12,599 nucleotides of DNA from Atkinsonella hypoxylon (Eukaryota > Ascomycota > Sordariomycetes > Hypocreales > Clavicipitaceae): positions 1 to 12,599 of the forward strand of contig JFHB01000383.1 in NCBI GenBank assembly GCA_000729835.1. Direction: 5' to 3'. The position numbers and the translations under genes were made by a program. The notes below the pieces were generated by a model. That model saw only the letters and a program-made list of their open reading frames with translations. It made no database searches and had not been told where the DNA came from. This document shows positions 7,191 through 12,599 of the stretch, one piece after another; the first letter of the stretch is position 1; each line of letters opens with the position of its first letter.

Positions 7191-10100
7191 CCCTTAAGGC
7201 AATCACAACTAATTAATCTAAAGGTAAACACGTTGCATAAGCGGAAAGCTAACAAGATTCTACTAAAAGACAATATTCCCTTAGATAGGTCTACGCCTAA
7301 TAGAGACCCTAGGTAGAAACAGAAGAAGTAGAAAGAGGCAAAAGCACACTTAGATAAATTAGGAAAATACGCTAAATATATTACAGGAAGATTTAGCGAA
7401 AAACCCTAAGGATTCTAAATAACGAAAGAGCGCTTAGATTAAATAGTTAAATAAGTGCAAGAATATTTAATAGTAGAAAAAGTTAATGTTTTTAAGGAAA
7501 TCCTCTATAACTAAGAGGCAGCACTAGTATAGAACTTATTAAAGTGTAGAAAGATTAATCCTTTAGTTATACTGCCTTAAGTTATCTATACTATTGCTTA
7601 TAGAGCTTAGAAAGCAAAGTTAATACTAATACCTATTAGCCTATAAGGGAGACTAGTTAATTTATTAAAAAAGAAGCTTTAGTATAGGTTATTAAAAGAG
7701 AGCTATAGATCTTATAGGAACCTTTACTTTTTAGTAATAAAGAAGAATAAAGAGATATAGCTAGTGCTGTTTACAACAGTCTACAATAAGATTACAATAT
7801 AGAATGCCTATATTCTAGAAGGAGCAAAGGCTTTTAGCGAAGAATTTAGGATATATAAGATACTTTTAGTTATTAATTTGCTATTAGGCTATAACTAGGT
7901 GCTACTTATAGAGAAAAGTAGAGACTTAATAACAATTTTAACAGCAATAGAGCTTCTATAACTTTATATACTTCCTTAAGGAGCAACTAACTCTATTACT
8001 TAATTTATTTAGATAGTAAAGAGAATTCTTTTTAACCTAATTCCTTATACTTATAAGCCTTTCTTAAATAATATTATAGTAAAAGGCTTTACTACTATAT
8101 ATAATAGAGAGAAAGTATTACTTAATATATAAAGATATATTATAGAATATTTAATTAATATTAATAAAGTTCTTATTAATATTAAGCTAGCTAGTTATAC
8201 TATATTTACTGTAAAATTAAAGCTATACTAAAAGACTATAGAGATTATTAGATTTATATATAGCACTAATAGAAGAAAACCTTTAGAAGTAAAAGTAATA
8301 AAGATTTTAGAGTAAATAGAGTATAAGAATGTTTTTAAGGTTAAATTCTTTCTTAAGCTTATAGGCTATTATTATATCTAGGTATAGTATTACTCTATAA
8401 AAGCTAAGCCTTTTATAATCTTACTTAAGAAGAGTACTAAGTAAACTTAAGAACTAAACTAAAAGAACGCTATAGAGGTTCTTAAGTATATAATAATAAC
8501 TACACTAGTTCTTATAATAATTAATCTTAGCTTAAGCGCTAAAGAAATTATATTAATAGTTAATATAAGCTTAAAAGAATAAAGAGCAGTTTTAATATAA
8601 ATTGTTAATAAGCAATAACACTCTATATAATATAAAAGTAGATATTAGAGCAATTTAGAAATTAAGTATAATAGAATAAAGTAGAAATATAGAGCTATTA
8701 TTTATATATTAAGAAGGCTATAAATTTATCTCTATAGAGTTCCTTTTACTCTAAAGACTAATTCTTAGGTGCTTATATATTAGCTTAATAGCACTATTAA
8801 TAACGTTCTAGGTGCACTTATTATACAATAGATTAATTATATTATACTGTTTAATTTTACAGCTAGGTATATTCTAAAAGAAAAGAACAAAATAGCTAAT
8901 ACTTTATTATATAAAGAAGGTAGGCTTTCTAATATATTAAATTAAGTAGCTAAAGGGAATATTAAAGATTTTATTAACTTATAGCTTAACGTTAATAAGA
9001 TTTAGCTATATAATAGAGTATACTATACTTTTAGAACTTAATAAATTATAGATTTCCTTTTAATATTATAAAGACTATTTAATTTAAATAAGAGTAAGTA
9101 TAAGCAACTTTATATAAGTACTAAGTAATACTTCTTAGATAAAGGCCTATTATAGAAGAGACTAACTAGTATAATAAAGGGTTCTACTTTAGTTATTAAA
9201 GACTTAATGCAATAGAAGAAGATTATTAAAGCTTTATATAAGTAAATAGGTTATAAAGGTATAAAAGTTATATTTTAAGTAGTTAGAATTAAGTACTTTT
9301 AGAAAGAACTCTAGAATATAGTTTAAGTAATAATTTCTTATTATAAAGTGTACTAAAAGTTTACTCTTTAGAGGCTTAAAGAATTATTAATACTAGTAGC
9401 TTTAGGTAACCTAATAAGTAAAATATATATTAACACCTAATATATACTACTTAATTATAGTTTTAAGTACCTTTTAGAAGTAAAATATAACCTTACTAGA
9501 TAGATAGAAGTGCACTCTATATAGTATACTAATATTATAGCTATTTAGAAGTTCTTAATAAAACTAGTTATATAATTTAGAGTCTTTTAATTTCTAGTTT
9601 TTAATAGAGAGCTAGAAATATATAGAAATCTTAAAAAAGTAGTTAAAGCTATTAAGATTAAAGGGATTAAGACATTAGTATATAATTTAAAAGCTAATTT
9701 ACCTATTAAAGCTAGTTATTAAATGCTTATATCTACCCTTTTAAAGATAAAAGGTTCTAATAGAAAGTAGTTTAAATTGCTAAATAAAGCACTATTAGTA
9801 AACTATATAGCTATATAAGTGTTATATAGTAAATCTACTTTTTACCTAATTTATAGTTAGAAGTTTATTCTTTCTTTAGAAGTTAAATTTCCTACTTAAA
9901 GGTTAATTAATTAGTTAAAAGTTATAATAATATAGAATCTCTTTAAAGTAATAGTTAAAATACTAAAACAAAAGAAAGTAAATATCTAAAAGGCTTATAT
10001 AAAAGTCTTTATATTTAGGCAATACTTAGCTAATTAAATAAACTAGAACTAAGAGGTATTATTATAAAAGAAGAAAGATTAATTAGTTCTAGGAGATTTA

Positions 10101-10856
10101 GTCCTTATATATAATATATAAAGGGTTATAGATATATTAATAAAGAAGAAGTTAGTAATATAATAGAATAGTCCTTTTAAAGTATATAGCTAAGCAAAAG
10201 TTACTAGCGCTTACTGTTTAAAGACCCTAGATAGTATAATGCTTAATAAGACTATTTCTAGGGATTATATTAAGAAGTTTAGGCTTAATCTAAAGAGATA
10301 GTAGACTTTTACTGCTAATAAATAGCTCTATACTCTACAATATACTGCCTAGTATAGTAAAGACATTAGTAACTTTAAGCAAAATACTAATAATTTATAA
10401 CTTACTAATGTTTAGTATAATATATTAGATTAAATAGTTTCTAAGGACTATATATTATAGCTATACTAAAAAGAGGATTTTAAGAATAATAACGCTAAAG
10501 TAGATCTTTTACTATAATATTATCTAAAGTATATAATAGAAGTTTATTTACTAATAATACCTAAAGAAAAGCGTAAAAGCTATAAGGAGATTAATAATAT
10601 TATTTAATCTTAGTAATTTACCTATAACTTTACTAAAATATATAACTTATTATAGCTTTTATAAAAGCTAATACTGTAGTCTTTATATCTTTAGCTTTAG
10701 AGAGAAAGAAGGTTAAGTTTATTTATTTATATATTTAAGATTAACTAAGATTTAATAATAGTATATTAAGATTATCTAAAGATTTAAAGCTAATTAGAAT
10801 TAAGACTATAAACCTAGATTAAATAGAATATATAAAAAGTTTTTAAAAATCGCTAA
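7044..10856 (+). mobile_element. Gypsy-2: RIP-degraded Ty3/Gypsy element lacking gag and LTRs
   Basis: A second Gypsy element, in the plus orientation and of a different family from Gypsy-1: its RT N-terminal block (YRNLYFLV) differs from that of Gypsy-1. Domain order is RT, RNase H, integrase, then a C-terminal tail. No gag, no certain protease and no LTR are visible on either side, so it is probably 5' truncated where it meets the Copia LTR; its 3' LTR is either lost or too eroded to see. Mutation load changes inside the element: sequence up to about 7990 keeps many CpA/TpG sites, the rest very few. Confidence 0.85.
7044..10856 (+). pseudogene. Gypsy-2 pol remnant: reverse transcriptase, RNase H, integrase, C-terminal tail
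   Basis: One plus frame (codons starting at multiples of 3) runs about 1270 codons without a detected indel, with many TAA/TAG. A Lys-rich region (7200-7450) of uncertain identity precedes RT. RT shows SYRNLYFLV (7710 on), AFSEEF, and the active site FLNNIIVKG, where both Asp codons (8067-8072) read Asn. RNase H begins EIILIVNISLK with its first Asp as Asn (8562). Integrase has an HHCC finger with all four ligands read as Tyr (9237, 9252, 9342, 9351), and the catalytic triad reads Asn (9432), Asn (9603), Lys (9708). After it come KKFRLN (about 10270) and a tail to the cluster of stops at 10854-10868. Every listed change fits G to A on the coding strand. The start is arbitrary: it follows an in-frame TGA at 7041. 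Confidence 0.88.
10290..10856 (+). other. C-terminal extension of the Gypsy-2 polyprotein after integrase
   Basis: The integrase frame continues past the usual end of fungal Gypsy integrases (the KKF block near 10270) for about 190 codons with no shift. The reading is rich in Gln-type stops, Lys, Leu and Tyr, with a cluster of basic residues at PKEKRKSYKE (about 10560). I do not see a chromodomain, which is the most common C-terminal addition in fungal Gypsy elements. It may be a family-specific tail or simply a frame that stays readable by chance in AT-rich DNA. Confidence 0.35.
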
Positions 10857-10982
10857 AAATAAATATAATTCTATTCTATTTTAACTAAAGAGGCTACTTA
10901 ACCTTTACTCTTTTTCTGTTTTTTTTATCTTTTAACTTAAGTAATTTATACTTAATCTTTTAGTAAAATTCTAGTAGTTCTA
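10857..10982. other. AT-rich spacer after Gypsy-2
   Basis: No coding frame, LTR end or polypurine tract can be assigned. A poly-T-rich run lies at about 10910-10932. A purine tract GGGGAAAGAG lies just beyond, at 10990-10999, and could be a relic polypurine tract, but no TG-type LTR start follows it. Confidence 0.3.
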
Positions 10983-11273
10983 ATGTTTAGGGGAAAGAGT
11001 AAGGAATATTAACTACTATAAAGAGAGAAAGATCCTTATAAAGAACCTTCTAGAGCCTTAGAAGAATAAATAGTTAATCTACTTAGTCTTTACCTTAAAA
11101 CATTATAAAAGAAGTATTATAGCGAATTTAGCTGTAGTTACTATAACCTTTTATAAATTGCTACTTATAGCTTACAGCAGTAGAGCTACTTTATATATAA
11201 TTGCTATATAAGCTGCTATAGACATCCTTAAAAGAGATATAGCTATAAAATAGAAAGTAGATATATTCTCTAA
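10983..11273 (+). pseudogene. Unrecognised Cys-rich open-frame relic, possibly a zinc finger
   Basis: A plus frame from ATG 10983 reads about 97 codons to TAA 11271, with about seven internal TAA/TAG codons where Gln would fit. It contains Cys at 11133, 11202 and 11214 and His at 11223, set among Tyr codons (for example CYISCYRHP at 11202-11228). Because RIP turns TGC/TGT into TAC/TAT, several of those Tyr may once have been Cys, which would give a dense Cys/His cluster such as a zinc-binding domain. That is inference. I do not recognise the family. The next readable frame (to 12123) is in a different register and overlaps this one near 11200-11270, so the two may be exons or the two sides of a frameshift in one gene. 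Confidence 0.35.
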
Positions 11274-12123
11274 ATAAGGTAACTATCTAAAGATATATAT
11301 TAGTGCAATAAGAGTAAAATACACTATTCTTTTTACTAAAGAATAACATTAAAAGAGCTTTATAGCGCTCTTAATAATTAGTAAGTATATAATAGAAATA
11401 TCTATAAGAATAAGCTATCTTAGTTAGAATAAAGATAAAGTTCTTAACGTTTAATTCTAGTATAACCTTACGTAAAAGAGAGCTTTCTTTTATAGTACTA
11501 TTAATAAACTAAGCCTTAAGATTCTAATTGTAAAAGAATTTAATAGCTCTTAGAGGTATATTAAGTATAGAACTCTATTAAAAAGCGACTTTAGTGTATA
11601 TTAAGTATTTACTAGCACTAATGTTATTACCTCTATAAACTTAAAGCTTAAAGGTAAATTTATATTAAGGAGGTAAGGTTTATTAATATAATAAGAGAAT
11701 AGAAGTATAATTAAAAGCTTTTTTATAAAAGACTTACTATATTAATAAGCGTTATTAAAGGAAAGATATCTATTTAACTATTCTAAGAGAGAGTAACTTA
11801 ATAAAAGAGAGTAGTAAAAGGGATTCTTTTACTAATAATATTCTATATATTTATAAGATCCTTATAGTTTTAAGGAAGCTTTTTAGCTATAATTAAATAA
11901 TTAAAGATACTAATAAAGATAATAAAAAAGAGGCTATATAGAAAGGTAGTTATAAAAAGAAAGAAAGAAAATAAATATAATTAGTTAAGAAGAATATTAT
12001 AAATTACTTAATAAGTTTGCAGCTATTAAAGTCTTAGTATATATTTACTATTAGCCTTTACTAAATTATAATAATTATAAATAGCTATTAACTAAGGATT
12101 TATTAAGATAATACTAGCTATAA
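11257..12123 (+). pseudogene. Unrecognised open-frame relic, about 289 codons
   Basis: A plus frame stays comparatively stop-poor for 867 bases, interrupted only by TAA/TAG. The first half reads like an ordinary globular protein (for example KSFIALLIISKYIIEIS, about 11350-11400). The second half is strongly basic and stop-rich, consistent with a Gln/Arg-rich helical region (SFKEAF, RGYIER, KERKKINIIS), then EEYYKLLNKFAAIKVLVYIYY (about 11988-12050). Codon choice resembles that of the confirmed Gypsy frames. No catalytic motif or known domain is evident. It could belong to another transposon or to a host gene caught in RIP spreading; I cannot decide. Evidence for coding is frame persistence only. 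Confidence 0.4.
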
Positions 12124-12140
12124 TATAGCCTATATTTCTA

Positions 12141-12154
12141 CTCTCTCTCTCTCT
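12141..12154. repeat. (CT)7 microsatellite
   Basis: Seven CT units in a row, followed by a pyrimidine-rich stretch to about 12160. It lies between two unrecognised open-frame relics and contains no RIP target dinucleotide, so it could persist or expand by slippage. Confidence 0.9.
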
Positions 12155-12188
12155 TTATTCCTTTATTCTTATAATATTTTTATTATAA

Positions 12189-12599
12189 GCACTTACTTAA
12201 GCTCCTTTTTACCTTTAATTTTTTAAAAGCTATTTAATCTTTACTGCTAAAATAGAAAATAAATACTAAGAACCTATTTCTAAGACTAGCTTTAGAGTTA
12301 TATATAAGGGATAAATATATTACTTTAAGACGTTAAGGAACCTACTAATATACTATATTATAGTGTAAGTTTATAAGCTAGTTAGTAATTTCTTTTATAT
12401 AGAAGAGTAAGATTAAGTAGATTTACCTCTTAAGAAGCTCTATAAGCGCTAGCTGCCTCTCTTTTAGTAACGTTTTAAGTAGCCTCCTTTTAGCTTACTA
12501 CTTTATTAGAATTATAATTTAGATAACTTTAGGCTTATAGAGTTAATATAGTCTAGCTAGAGTTTAGTAGTTTAGTTTAATTATCTTAATAATATTTAT
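12189..12599 (+). pseudogene. Unrecognised open-frame relic, cut by the window end
   Basis: A plus frame of 137 codons, open to the window end and broken only by TAA/TAG. It reads Leu/Tyr-rich sequence such as SFRVIYKG, YYFKTLRNLLIYYIIV and VDLPLKKLYKR, then KPPFSLLLY-like sequence with stops. It is in a different register from the frame ending at 12123, about 65 bases upstream, so it may be a later exon of the same relic or a separate gene. No family recognised. Confidence 0.33.

Noticed and set aside
1..10856. Gypsy-1 and Gypsy-2 as two inverted copies of one element
   Set aside because: The RT N-terminal blocks differ (VIVNIRLLNSIVM context in Gypsy-1, SYRNLYFLV in Gypsy-2), so they belong to different families; the window holds no long inverted repeat between them.
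10857..11000. A 3' LTR or polypurine tract for Gypsy-2 at GGGGAAAGAG (10990-10999)
   Set aside because: No TG-type LTR start follows, and the tract overlaps a readable frame. Without a second LTR copy it cannot be supported.
1..12599. AT-rich sequence with many TAA/TAG, suggesting a mitochondrial genome or an alternative genetic code
   Set aside because: The frames are nuclear-type LTR retrotransposons. Stops fall at both Gln and Trp positions and are accompanied by Asp-to-Asn and Cys-to-Tyr changes at catalytic and metal-binding sites, which reassigned codons would not explain.
1..12599. Short ATG-initiated open frames scattered on both strands
   Set aside because: None is long or matches a known protein, and most are fragments or shadows of the degraded polyprotein frames.
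1..12599. A functional novel system such as a defence, toxin or biosynthetic locus
   Set aside because: No intact coding sequence exists in the window, and every recognisable domain belongs to LTR retrotransposons. The only unexplained part is the relic frames after 10983.

Overview
The window is a stack of dead retrotransposons in an AT-rich part of what looks like a filamentous ascomycete (Pezizomycotina) genome. Three blocks read as long retrotransposon polyproteins. Each stays in one reading frame for 2-4 kb, yet is filled with TAA and TAG codons where the family has Gln or Trp. The missense changes are those of C-to-T mutation on either strand (Asp to Asn, Glu to Lys, Cys or His to Tyr, Pro to Leu). 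CpA and TpG are scarce and TpA is very common. This is the signature of repeat-induced point mutation (RIP), a genome defence of sexual ascomycetes. Species cannot be named from this. I see no bacterial, plasmid, organellar, rRNA, tRNA or CRISPR feature and no intact gene.

Layout. (1) About 1-4116, minus strand: 5' part of a Ty3/Gypsy element (Gypsy-1). From its 5' end it has a putative short LTR and leader (about 3850-4116), a long gag region with a coiled coil, an aspartic protease near 1.2 kb and the start of reverse transcriptase, which is cut by the window edge. (2) About 4117-6850, plus strand: 3' part of a Ty1/Copia element, with the end of the integrase-RT linker, reverse transcriptase, RNase H, polypurine tract and 3' LTR. 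Its gag, protease and integrase are absent; Gypsy-1 seems to have inserted antisense into it, so they may lie left of the window. (3) About 6.9-10.86 kb, plus strand: a second, different Gypsy element (Gypsy-2) with reverse transcriptase, RNase H, integrase and a long C-terminal tail, but no gag or LTR that I can recognise. (4) 10.98-12.6 kb, plus strand: relics of unrecognised open frames, the first Cys-rich, separated by a CT microsatellite.

The genes do not work together; these are nested, inactivated copies. The most informative pattern is uneven mutation. A lighter island (about 3.84-7.99 kb) spans parts of three elements, with edges inside elements, and the nested, younger Gypsy-1 body is more mutated than the Copia element it interrupts.
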